Shown here piece by piece: positions 17,393 through 23,364 of a DNA stretch of 26,338 nt (its first letter is position 1; each line of letters begins with the position of its first letter). The DNA comes from a virus. Under the pieces are notes generated by a model. The model was not told where the DNA came from, did no database searches, and saw nothing but the letters and a program-made list of their open reading frames with translations. The stretch is from positions 1 through 26,338 of the IMG/VR virus record IMGVR_UViG_3300025652_000456. One strand, written 5' to 3'. A program made the position numbers and the translations under genes.

Positions 17393-17423
17393 ATAGTAAC
17401 ACTGTATTTGACAAAGTCAATAC
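17393..17423 (-). promoter_or_regulatory. Promoter with overlapping palindromic operator
   Basis: Read on the - strand, TTGACT (17420-17415) is a five-of-six match to the -35 box. After a 16-bp spacer comes TACTAT (17398-17393), a four-of-six -10 box. It precedes the 135-aa gene, leaving a short leader that holds its GGGAG site. The -35 box is embedded in a near-perfect dyad at 17404-17423 (TTGAC-TTT-GTCAA, with outer GTA/TAC arms separated by one extra base). That is the size and position of an operator able to block RNA polymerase. The operon encodes an HTH protein that could bind it. Confidence 0.6.
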
Positions 17424-18979
17424 TATTCCGATAACTCCTGTCTGTAAAGATCAATTATCTTTGTGTGGTTCGCAATGTTACCTTGGAGCATTTTATATAG
17501 CCGCGCTTCAACGTCACTACCCTGTATGTGCACGATAGTCATTGCGTTCTTCTGCCCCGGTCTGTTGATACGGGCGTTAGCTTGCAGGTAGGTTTCAACA
17601 CTGGTAACCGGGGCGTACCAAATAATGGTGTCTGCTGCTGTTAGCGTAAGACCATGAGATGCTGCTTGCGGTTGTATCAACAAGACCTTGGGTTCTACTT
17701 CGTTTTGGAACTTAGTAACTATTTCACTGCGTTTGTTTACTGGCACCTTACCGTTGATTACAGCGAAAGTTATCTTGTGTTTAGCTAAGAACTCCCCCAG
17801 TAATTCTATAGTGTGGGTGAAAGGAACAAACACAAGCACCTTGTTAGACGTCTCTTCGATAACTTCAAGGATTGAGTTCAAGCGGTTCTTAACGTCAAAC
17901 TCTAGCACCTGCCCATCGTCCGTATATACTGCACCACCAGATATTTGTAGTAGCTTGTTAAGCTGAGTAGCCGCATTAACTGCGCTGACTTCCTCACCCC
18001 CTGCTACGAGTAACATCTCTTTTTTTAACTGTTGGTAGTACTTAAGCTGTTGCGGAGTTAGGGGGGCATCACGTTGTGTATAGGTAACGGCGGGTAAATC
18101 CAGACACTGGTCTTTTTCGAAACGTATGGCAGGTTGAAGCACTGCGTGTACGCGCTTATCGGCATCTGGTTTTGGCGCCCACTTGTACTGAGTGACTTTG
18201 TACATGACCTCGTCACGGAACCTACCAAAGTAGTTGGGTGTGTTCTTGGGGTTAACTAGCTTAGCTAGACCGAAAGCATCTACCGGAGACTGAGAGGCGG
18301 GAGTACCTGTTAGCATCCACAGCCAATCGACCTTAGCTACTACGTCACGTAGTATCTTCCACCTGTTGGTTTGTGCATTCTTATAGGCGTTTGCTTCGTC
18401 TACTACAATAAGATCAAAGCCTCCGTCCATGATTGCATCTTTAACCACCGCCAACCCGTCAAAGTTTAAGATAACGAAGTCTGAATCCGCCTCTATTATT
18501 TTCTTACGAGTCTTAGCATCGCCGTAAGCAACGGAACAACTGCGGTGCATAGCGAACTTAAACAGGTCTTCTTGCCAAGCAGACTTCATAATAGACAGGG
18601 GGCACAGCACTAGCACGCGCTTTATAATGCCAAGGTTTAACAAGTAGTCCGCAGCCCATATAACAGACGCAGTCTTACCTGTACCCTGCTCGTTAAAGCA
18701 AAAGGCTTTTTTATTTAGCGTGAAAAACCCTGCGGTTATTTCTTGGTGTTGGAATGGCGTGAGCTTGCCGCTCCAGTTGTAGTCCCGTGTTATCGGGGAG
18801 GGTATGTCCTGAACGCCCAAGCGGTTTAGCTTCTGCGCTTCTTCTAACCCCCAGTAAACGGCAACGTCATACATGTCCCCGTTCTTAGCTATTACTTTAC
18901 TTTTTTCTATCCTCTCAGTTACGAGGTGCGGGCGTGTAGTTTTTATTATGAGCGCCTTCCTGCCATCTGCTATGTGCAT
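17423..18979 (-). CDS. SF2/SNF2-like DNA helicase, 518 aa
   Basis: The helicase motifs appear in order: LTPFQHQ (about 73-79), Walker A G99-T-G-K-T103, VVDEAN (D194-E195) in place of DEAH/DEAD, TGTP (224-227), and the C-terminal motif ANARINRPGQ with R470 and R473. This layout is that of phage-encoded Snf2-family or RecG/UvsW-like ATPases, which translocate on DNA and remodel forks or recombination intermediates. No nuclease or zinc domain is fused to it. A GAGGA site lies about ten bases before the ATG, 6 bp after the small basic protein gene. The stop codon overlaps the palindrome of the next promoter. Exact substrate and polarity are unknown. Confidence 0.88.
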   Translation of the reverse strand: MHIADGRKALIIKTTRPHLVTERIEKSKVIAKNGDMYDVAVYWGLEEAQKLNRLGVQDIPSPITRDYNWSGKLTPFQHQEITAGFFTLNKKAFCFNEQGTGKTASVIWAADYLLNLGIIKRVLVLCPLSIMKSAWQEDLFKFAMHRSCSVAYGDAKTRKKIIEADSDFVILNFDGLAVVKDAIMDGGFDLIVVDEANAYKNAQTNRWKILRDVVAKVDWLWMLTGTPASQSPVDAFGLAKLVNPKNTPNYFGRFRDEVMYKVTQYKWAPKPDADKRVHAVLQPAIRFEKDQCLDLPAVTYTQRDAPLTPQQLKYYQQLKKEMLLVAGGEEVSAVNAATQLNKLLQISGGAVYTDDGQVLEFDVKNRLNSILEVIEETSNKVLVFVPFTHTIELLGEFLAKHKITFAVINGKVPVNKRSEIVTKFQNEVEPKVLLIQPQAASHGLTLTAADTIIWYAPVTSVETYLQANARINRPGQKNAMTIVHIQGSDVEARLYKMLQGNIANHTKIIDLYRQELSE

Positions 18980-18985
18980 GTAAAT

Positions 18986-19285
18986 CTATCCTCTGGTTTT
19001 GTTCTTGCGCTCGCGCGTGCTTGTTTCAGATACAAGGTTGCCCTGTGAGTCACGCTTGAAAGAACGGTTGCGGCTTGCAGTTTCTACTCTAGTACCGTCA
19101 GAGTTCTTACCGCCCTTATCCATAGCCTTGACGTGCGCTACATCTTTACCGTCACCCTTGGATACTTTGCCTTCTTTCTCAGCCTTACGGCGTGCGGCAT
19201 TGCGTTTTGCACGGTTCTTCTTTTGTTCTTCAGTGCCTTGGTACTTAGCGTACTCGGCTTTGTAGTCTCGTTTACTCTTGGTCAT
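18986..19285 (-). CDS. Small basic HNH-like phage protein, about 99 aa
   Basis: A very basic protein that begins SKRDYKAEYAKYQGTEEQKKNRAKRNAARRK (residues written here in parts: SKRDYKAEYAK, then YQGTEEQKKNRAKRNAARRK) and continues GDGKDVAHVKAMDKGGKNSDGTRVETASRNRSF. The second part has the spacing of a small HNH-like beta-beta-alpha core (D-V-x-H, Asn, then R-N-x-S), as in short phage proteins I recall. The usual second His is not evident, so catalysis is uncertain and it may only bind DNA. I favour ATG 19285, which has GGTGA upstream. An ATG at 19297 would add four residues (MVKL). It overlaps the end of the 119-aa gene and lies 6 bp before the helicase gene. Confidence 0.6.
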   Translation of the reverse strand: MTKSKRDYKAEYAKYQGTEEQKKNRAKRNAARRKAEKEGKVSKGDGKDVAHVKAMDKGGKNSDGTRVETASRNRSFKRDSQGNLVSETSTRERKNKTRG

Positions 19286-19631
19286 AAGTTTCACCATCTA
19301 GTTTGTAACCCGCAAGCTTTAGAAATAAAGACAACCTAAGTATAGCTTGTATAAAGCAGTATTTTTCGTACGCTCCTTCTATACAAATAGTAGTCCTATC
19401 CATTTCTCTCATTACGGACTCATTTAGGAATCCGTCTCTCCCGTAAACATCAAAGGGATACCCCGAAAGGGAGCTTATCTCTATCCCAACTTTTGCTTTA
19501 GATTTAAACTCTCCTTTATTTATACGGACTTTCATTTCGAGACTCCCCTGAAAAGGAAACTCCCACGCAAATTCTAATTCGTCATCAGTTATGTACTTCT
19601 CTATGTCAGAATGGCTATCGTCCCCGTACAT
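19272..19631 (-). CDS. Hypothetical phage protein, 119 aa
   Basis: The ATG shares its first base with the stop of the PD-(D/E)XK nuclease gene (TAATG junction), so translation is probably coupled to it. The protein is acidic at the start (YGDDSHSDIEKYITDDELEF), has alternating beta-like segments in the middle (KVGIEISSLSGYPFDVYGRD), and ends with a helical region (CFIQAILRLSLFLKLAGYKL). I see no conserved catalytic pattern and do not recognise a family. Its coupling between a nuclease and a helicase hints at a DNA-metabolism accessory role, but nothing in the protein itself shows this. Base composition is somewhat more A/T-rich than its neighbours. Confidence 0.65.
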   Translation of the reverse strand: MYGDDSHSDIEKYITDDELEFAWEFPFQGSLEMKVRINKGEFKSKAKVGIEISSLSGYPFDVYGRDGFLNESVMREMDRTTICIEGAYEKYCFIQAILRLSLFLKLAGYKLDGETYDQE

Positions 19632-20296
19632 TATCTTTTCCTATGGTGTTCGCATGAAGTTACTGGGCACCAACCACACAGCGGCCCACTGACTGCGTTC
19701 CAAACCCCAGACTTCTCCGCACCTTCAAGCCGTTCTAGCTCGGGGGTAAAGGTAGCGAAATACGAATCCCGCATATCTGCGGTGTGTTCTTTCCTTATTA
19801 ACTCTTTACTAACTACAAATAGCAATGCAGATTTAATGCGTTTTAGCTGTGGATAGTGTGTGAATAGCGCGGCGGCTACCGCATCGAGCTGTTTAGTATC
19901 CGCATACTTTGCATTCTTGCTCGTCTTATAGTCGACGGAATAGGCAGTGTCACCGTTGATAATGACTAGGTCAGCAATGCCCCTCCACCATACGTCAGCA
20001 CCGAAGAACTCTGCGGGGGCGTAGCCCTCTGGGGTTTTAGCCACCCCAAGTTTTAACTCCGTCAGTTTCTCACCTTCTTTTTTTGCTAGTACTTCTAGCA
20101 TAGGTACAATGAACTTAAACTTAGCTGGTACCGGGGTGTTGTTTTTTATGTACTCTTCTGCGGCAGTGTGGACCTCCTGCCCGTATATAGTAGCAGTGCT
20201 TCCTTGGTCCTTTATGTCCTTCAATACTTTTAAGTGGTAGTACTTCTTAGGGCACTGCTCGAACGTCTTTAAGCTACTGTAAGACCATGTAGTCAT
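19631..20296 (-). CDS. PD-(D/E)XK exonuclease, Cas4/RecB-like, 221 aa
   Basis: The core follows the RecB/Cas4 nuclease order: FEQCPKKYYH near the start, H43 in GQEVHTAAEEY, D109 in GIADLVI, D122-Y-K124 in SVDYKTSK, then a helix with Q (TKQLDAVAAAL). Four cysteines, C15 plus C207, C210 and C215 in CGWCPVTSC, are placed as in Cas4/AddB-type enzymes that hold an iron-sulphur cluster. By family knowledge it would resect DNA ends for recombination or degrade host DNA; no CRISPR genes are nearby, so a Cas4 adaptation role is unlikely. It starts at a TAATG junction with the staphylococcal-type nuclease gene and ends at another with the 119-aa gene. Confidence 0.88.
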   Translation of the reverse strand: MTTWSYSSLKTFEQCPKKYYHLKVLKDIKDQGSTATIYGQEVHTAAEEYIKNNTPVPAKFKFIVPMLEVLAKKEGEKLTELKLGVAKTPEGYAPAEFFGADVWWRGIADLVIINGDTAYSVDYKTSKNAKYADTKQLDAVAAALFTHYPQLKRIKSALLFVVSKELIRKEHTADMRDSYFATFTPELERLEGAEKSGVWNAVSGPLCGWCPVTSCEHHRKR

Positions 20297-20703
20297 TATA
20301 CTAAACCCTTCTCTTCTAGAATCTCGTAGTTTGCTGCGTGAGCGTCTTCGATAGCTTGCTTGCTTTGCCCATAGTACGGTACGGCTAAGTGTTCGCTTAC
20401 TAACGCAGCGTTGATTGACGTTTTGTCGCTCAGCATTATAACACCTAAGTACCTACCGAACTTACCCTTCTCTCTGGTAGTTAGGGTGTACGTTCCTCCG
20501 ACGTGCAGTGAGTCTTCGACAAACTTCTTTGCCACGAGTCCGGCAGCTTTTTCCTCTGCATCTCGTGTGCGGCACTCTGGAGTATCAATACCATAAAGAC
20601 GTATGCGCTCACCGCACTTCCAAGTATCAAAGCCAAGGTCAATATCCACATCTACTGTGTCTCCATCAACGACTCTTACGATCTTGCAGTTATACTCGTA
20701 CAT
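20296..20703 (-). CDS. Staphylococcal nuclease-like (thermonuclease) protein, 135 aa
   Basis: The SNase fold motifs are complete: VVDGDTVDV (D13, D15), IRLYGIDTPE with R35, D40 and E43, and KGKFGRYLGVI with R84. These correspond to the calcium ligands and the two catalytic Arg plus Glu of the family. There is no signal peptide, so it should act inside the cell, cutting DNA or RNA with calcium. Phages use such enzymes for host DNA breakdown or repair, but the target here is unknown. The ATG is directly next to the stop of the 66-aa gene, and the stop overlaps the ATG of the PD-(D/E)XK nuclease gene. The two nucleases are probably made together. Confidence 0.88.
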   Translation of the reverse strand: MYEYNCKIVRVVDGDTVDVDIDLGFDTWKCGERIRLYGIDTPECRTRDAEEKAAGLVAKKFVEDSLHVGGTYTLTTREKGKFGRYLGVIMLSDKTSINAALVSEHLAVPYYGQSKQAIEDAHAANYEILEEKGLV

Positions 20704-20904
20704 CTAAACCTCAACCTCCATCCTACCCATAAAGCCATACTTCTCTAGGGCATGCACCTCTATGCTCCCGCCCGCTTCCTGTGTTGCCCAAAGCAACGCC
20801 ACTTCCATATCCTCGTGGAGGCTTATGCTGCCGCTTTTAGTAATCAAAACGTAAACTAACTTATGCGGGAACTTGTCCTTAACTATATCTTCATTAGTTA
20901 TCAT
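20704..20904 (-). CDS. Small hypothetical protein, 66 aa
   Basis: This is the first gene after the promoter/repeat region, with a strong AAGGAGA site (20917-20911) about 7 bases before the ATG. The protein reads as a small alpha-beta fold: KLVYVLITKSGSISLHED, then a helix EVALLWATQEAGG, then a strand SIEVHALEKYG. Many phage small proteins share this 'strand-helix-strand' look, but I do not recognise a named family. The stop codon touches the start of the nuclease gene. A good ribosome site and first position suggest high early expression. Function unknown. Confidence 0.7.
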   Translation of the reverse strand: MITNEDIVKDKFPHKLVYVLITKSGSISLHEDMEVALLWATQEAGGSIEVHALEKYGFMGRMEVEV

Positions 20905-20915
20905 TCAATTTCTCC

Positions 20916-21016
20916 TTTTTAATGCGCCTTATATGACGCTTTGTACATTATATGAGACATAAAACACTTTAATGCGCCATATACGCTGCTTTTTGCACAC
21001 TTTTATGCGCCATATA
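20916..21016. repeat. Three direct repeats of ATGCGCC(A/T)TATA
   Basis: On the + strand the 12-bp core occurs at 20922-20933, 20972-20983 and 21005-21016. The two right-hand copies are identical over 19 of 20 bases (20964-20983 and 20997-21016), spaced 33 bp apart. The left copy differs by one core base. The rightmost copy contains the stop codon and last codons of the 90-aa gene; the others lie in the non-coding gap. Their place around a promoter suggests binding sites for a regulator or a phage-specific transcription factor. Confidence 0.85.
20947..20975 (-). promoter_or_regulatory. Probable promoter of the nuclease/helicase operon
   Basis: On the - strand TATAAT (20952-20947) is an exact -10 consensus inside a 98-bp A/T-rich gap. 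It places transcription start near 20940 and leaves a leader of about 36 bases with the strong ribosome site of the 66-aa gene. At a 17-bp spacing the -35 position (20975-20970) reads GCATTA, a poor match. It lies within the middle ATGCGCC repeat, so activation through that repeat is plausible. Confidence 0.55.
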
Positions 21017-21275
21017 AGCCCAACTCTCTCGCCCTTTTCTCTGCGTACTCGTACATCTCTTTCATCTTGGCTATGAACCGCGTTGCGTCATCCTTGTGAA
21101 GCTCGGCTATTTTCCCGTAAAAAAGATATGTCTCCAGATGCTTGTCAATCAGCGACTCGTAAGAGTGCGTGACTTCTACTTGCGGGTCATCACCGTTGCC
21201 TAGGTACACAGTAATCTCCACCCCTTCGTCTGTCAGCCAACCATCCGCATCAACTTCTAAGTACTTTGTTTCCAT
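21003..21275 (-). CDS. Hypothetical acidic phage protein, 90 aa
   Basis: The ATG overlaps the TAA of the upstream gene by one base (TAATG). The first half is acidic with beta-like strands (KYLEVDADGWLTDEGVEITV, then PQVEVTHSYESLIDKHLETY). The second half is a long charged helix (HKDDATRFIAKMKEMYEYAEKR). No catalytic or metal-binding pattern is seen, and I do not recognise a family. Its final codons form part of the rightmost ATGCGCC repeat, so gene end and regulatory DNA are shared. A role among early phage genes is inferred from context only. Confidence 0.7.
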   Translation of the reverse strand: METKYLEVDADGWLTDEGVEITVYLGNGDDPQVEVTHSYESLIDKHLETYLFYGKIAELHKDDATRFIAKMKEMYEYAEKRARELGLYGA

Positions 21276-21523
21276 TACTCATTCCCGCCTTTGTTTTTTG
21301 TAGGGCGCATCGCACCTATGTCTCGGTTGGTTGGGTCGGTTAAAGAATCAAACCGGCTACCAGAAAATCTTTGCTTCGGCCCTTCGGTTGGCGTAAACGC
21401 ACGGGGCGGGCACTGTGTTACCTTACCCCCTTTAGCTAAGTACTCTTTTATTTGTTGCGCTAATTCTTCACGCTGTGCGTCTTTTTGTTCTTCGGTGTCT
21501 ATATCTATCTTAGTAGTGGTCAC
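21275..21523 (-). CDS. Small phage protein with 'YLAKGGKV' motif, 82 aa
   Basis: This starts with GTG overlapping the TAG of the hydrolase gene (TAGTG), in line with the one-base junctions of its neighbours. It has an acidic helical N-terminus (EEQKDAQREELAQQIKEYLA), then KGGKVTQCPPRAFTPTEG and a basic, probably disordered tail. The 'helix + (F/Y)LxxGGKV' element recurs in many small phage and proteobacterial proteins, some called regulators, but I cannot assign a function from it. A later ATG is not available before the motif, which supports the GTG start. Confidence 0.65.
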   Translation of the reverse strand: MTTTKIDIDTEEQKDAQREELAQQIKEYLAKGGKVTQCPPRAFTPTEGPKQRFSGSRFDSLTDPTNRDIGAMRPTKNKGGNE

Positions 21524-21930
21524 TAGTTAATACCCGTATAAAACACATGCCTGTGTATCTTAGTTGTAACTTCTCCGGTGTAAGCCCACTGCGGGAACAC
21601 CTTTGTACTATGGTAGTGGGTTGCACCTTCTGTAATATCCGGTACGAACCCACTTAAGTGCGCAATGTACAGCGAGTTAAACCATGCCTGTTTGTTCCTT
21701 GGCTCGTCTGACCTACCGTCACAATAAAAACTAAACTGGCACTTGTTTCTTATGGGTACACCGTTCCAGTAGTACCCCTGCTTAACCACGTCACACGCAT
21801 TGTCTGGGTAACGTGAGTCTTCAATTCTGTTTTGGATTACATGAGCTACAGCAATCTGTCCTGCTGTCGGCTCCCCCCTTGCTTCGAAGTACACTGCCAT
21901 AGCAACGCACATCATCGCAGGGGTAATCAT
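21523..21930 (-). CDS. SleB-type cell wall hydrolase (candidate endolysin), 135 aa
   Basis: The protein contains the Hydrolase_2/SleB signature: AVYFEARGEPTAGQIAVAHVIQNRI with the proposed catalytic E16, then CQFSFYCDG and GATHYHSTKVFPQWA. Family members cleave peptidoglycan glycan strands. I choose ATG 21930 because it forms an ATGA junction with the upstream gene's stop; a GTG at 21957 would add nine residues. The domain fills the whole protein, with no separate wall-binding domain and no clear secretion signal. No holin is identifiable nearby, and the gene lies among early genes rather than with virion genes. It may be the endolysin, or a hydrolase with another role. Confidence 0.82.
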   Translation of the reverse strand: MITPAMMCVAMAVYFEARGEPTAGQIAVAHVIQNRIEDSRYPDNACDVVKQGYYWNGVPIRNKCQFSFYCDGRSDEPRNKQAWFNSLYIAHLSGFVPDITEGATHYHSTKVFPQWAYTGEVTTKIHRHVFYTGIN

Positions 21931-22130
21931 CTGAAAAACCCTTTGGTCTTTAAACACCGTATTGTTTTTGCTGCTCGTATACGTGTTTCATAGTCGAAAG
22001 AATCCCATCTCGCTTCTAGCAACGCGATACTAAATGCTTTCCGCGTTACGGCGAATATCTTTGCTACGCTTACTACGTCATCTGGTGCCGTATAAAATTG
22101 TTCAGCTATCATTCGATCGTTAACAAACAT
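21927..22130 (-). CDS. Small hypothetical protein, 67 aa
   Basis: GAGGA is placed nine bases before the ATG, and the stop overlaps the hydrolase ATG by four bases. The protein is helical and ends basic (FDYETRIRAAKTIRCLKTK). The middle (DDVVSVAKIFAVTRKAFSIALLEARW) could be a helix-turn-helix, or simply an amphipathic helix. No membrane segment of holin length is clear, although the location directly before the hydrolase makes one worth considering. I do not recognise a family, and function is unknown. Confidence 0.65.
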   Translation of the reverse strand: MFVNDRMIAEQFYTAPDDVVSVAKIFAVTRKAFSIALLEARWDSFDYETRIRAAKTIRCLKTKGFFR

Positions 22131-22141
22131 AAGCTTTTCCT

Positions 22142-22339
22142 CTAGTCGTATATGTTATGGTTTTCCTCAAAGGGAACGCACGTTTCTAATATTATGCCAC
22201 CCAACTCTGCGGCGACTTTCTTTGGCACCACTACAACCATATTAGGCTCAACTTCTACCACGCACATAGTGCGCTTCTCTTCTTTTGCCGTGTACTCTGC
22301 CTCTTCTAGCGCAGCCATAGGGTCAGTGAAGTATGACAT
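22142..22339 (-). CDS. Small hypothetical protein, 65 aa
   Basis: The ATG lies 17 bp inside the end of the GNAT-like gene, with AGAAG upstream. The sequence is a helix (MAALEEAEYTAKEEKRT) followed by strands (MCVVEVEPNMVVVVPKKVAA). That compact alpha-beta arrangement is common to short phage proteins with 'VVVVP' cores, but I know no role for it. There are no membrane segments or cysteine clusters. Overlapping placement in the early-gene chain supports it being a real gene. Confidence 0.65.
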   Translation of the reverse strand: MSYFTDPMAALEEAEYTAKEEKRTMCVVEVEPNMVVVVPKKVAAELGGIILETCVPFEENHNIYD

Positions 22340-22832
22340 TTTCTTCTAACTCATATGAATAGTTAATAGTGTCTTCGTTAACCGCAAACATTTCAGCGCC
22401 GTTGCTAACATGGAACTTAAGTGCAGTATCTGATTTAGGTGACATCGTTACTACCGAACCCACCGATGGGAAAGACACCGCAACAAACTCTATTAACGAG
22501 TTAATCAGCCGCCTACCCGCACCTTTCTTGTAAGACCAGATAGAGTATGGGCAAGCGACAGTAGGTTCAGCGTTAGTCACATCTATACCATCTTCGGTTT
22601 CCATAAAAAACTCTCCGCTTGCTAACATCAGCAGGTCGTCTTCTTCGGTAACCACGAATGCAGTAAGTACCACGCAGACAACAGCCTGTATCTCTTTGCT
22701 CTCGTCGTCTACTTCAGCGAACACTCGGAAAGGGCCGTGGAACCTAGCATCGTCTGCACTAAACAAGTTGGGTCGCACGGGGTCATCTTTAATTAGATGC
22801 AGGTGCTCTTCTACGTTACACTCAATCAGCAT
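22323..22832 (-). CDS. GNAT-like acyltransferase-type protein, 169 aa
   Basis: I place the start at ATG 22832, which has AGGAG 7 bp upstream; a TTG six bases earlier is less likely. The second half resembles the acetyl-CoA-binding core of GNAT proteins. YSIWSYKKGAGRRLINSLIEF has the G-x-G/A loop followed by a helix. It is followed by a strand (VGSVVTMSPKSD), a helix with ALKFHVSNGAEMF, and a final strand NYSYEL. I recall closely similar segments in uncharacterised phage proteins. The first half is acidic beta-strand-rich. Substrate is unknown: phage GNATs may modify host proteins or small molecules. The fold call is moderate, and no catalytic residue can be named. Confidence 0.6.
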   Translation of the reverse strand: MLIECNVEEHLHLIKDDPVRPNLFSADDARFHGPFRVFAEVDDESKEIQAVVCVVLTAFVVTEEDDLLMLASGEFFMETEDGIDVTNAEPTVACPYSIWSYKKGAGRRLINSLIEFVAVSFPSVGSVVTMSPKSDTALKFHVSNGAEMFAVNEDTINYSYELEENVILH

Positions 22833-22944
22833 CTTCAAACTCCTGAAGTATAGCTTCTAGTTTTTCCACCGCTTCGGTTGCACGTTGCAGCATAGCCATA
22901 AGCTCTTCGGCATCAGCGCCATCTACTTCTATAGTTATTTTCAT
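22822..22944 (-). CDS. Very small phage protein, 40 aa
   Basis: I read this frame directly from the sequence: ATG 22944 to TGA 22822. It begins MKITIEVDGADAEELMAMLQ and continues as one charged helix ending LQEFEDAD. The ATG overlaps the TGA of the upstream gene (ATGA), and its end overlaps the start of the GNAT-like gene by 11 bp, the same close packing seen throughout this block. The single strand plus helix is too short to classify. Without it there would be a 108-bp hole in an otherwise continuous chain. Confidence 0.6.
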   Translation of the reverse strand: MKITIEVDGADAEELMAMLQRATEAVEKLEAILQEFEDAD

Positions 22945-23120
22945 TTGGCGTTCTTCTTATTTTTTACAAGCAGCAGACCGCCCAATAGCACTGCATTTGG
23001 CTCTACTAACTTAAACTTAGACTTAATCTCGCTAAAAGGTACAGGTTCCAAACCTTCGGGCAATTTTATTCTAGTCCATGTGTACTCAGTGCCGTCAATC
23101 TCCATATCATTCCACTCCAT
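22941..23120 (-). CDS. Small hypothetical protein, 59 aa
   Basis: I favour ATG 23120, within the end of the DUF3310 gene (14-bp overlap), over a TTG at 23129. The protein begins MEWNDMEIDGTEYTWTRIKL, continues with EPVPFSEIKSKFKL, and ends in a short hydrophobic run AVLLGGLLLV followed by KNKKNAK. The hydrophobic run is short for a membrane span but, with the basic tail, could sit at a membrane. I do not recognise a family. The junctions on both sides support translation. Confidence 0.6.
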   Translation of the reverse strand: MEWNDMEIDGTEYTWTRIKLPEGLEPVPFSEIKSKFKLVEPNAVLLGGLLLVKNKKNAK

Positions 23121-23364
23121 GTATCTCAATCAGTAGGTCTATGCAGTGCTTGGCTTTTTCTAAGTCCGACAAGGGTTGCCCCTTCAACTTCCACCTAGTT
23201 ATATACTTTACTACGTTACCCTCTAGTAGAGACAAGCCATTCTTCTCTGCGTACTCGGCAGGTTGGATAGCCATGTTCTTATAGTGCGTCCCGCCCGTCT
23301 GTTTCTGTAGCGGGCTGTCCTTCTTCGGTTCCATGTTCAAGTTCGGTATCTCTGCTGTTAACAT
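23107..23364 (-). CDS. DUF3310-domain phage protein, 85 aa
   Basis: The frame contains the DUF3310 pattern: GGTHYKNMAIQPAEYAEKNG, then GNVVKYITRWKLKG and DLEKAKHCIDLLIE. It is a small helical domain found widely in phages next to nucleotide-metabolism and replication genes, with no proven activity. The frame is open up to 23466, but I choose ATG 23364 because AAGGAG lies seven bases upstream; a further ATG at 23334 lacks such a site. With this start the gene overlaps the end of the 'MNGKGS' gene by 86 bp. Confidence 0.8.
   Translation of the reverse strand: MLTAEIPNLNMEPKKDSPLQKQTGGTHYKNMAIQPAEYAEKNGLSLLEGNVVKYITRWKLKGQPLSDLEKAKHCIDLLIEIHGVE

Noticed and set aside
19631-20296. Cas4 as part of a CRISPR adaptation system
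   Set aside because: No Cas1, Cas2, other cas genes or repeat-spacer array are present; the gene sits among phage replication genes.
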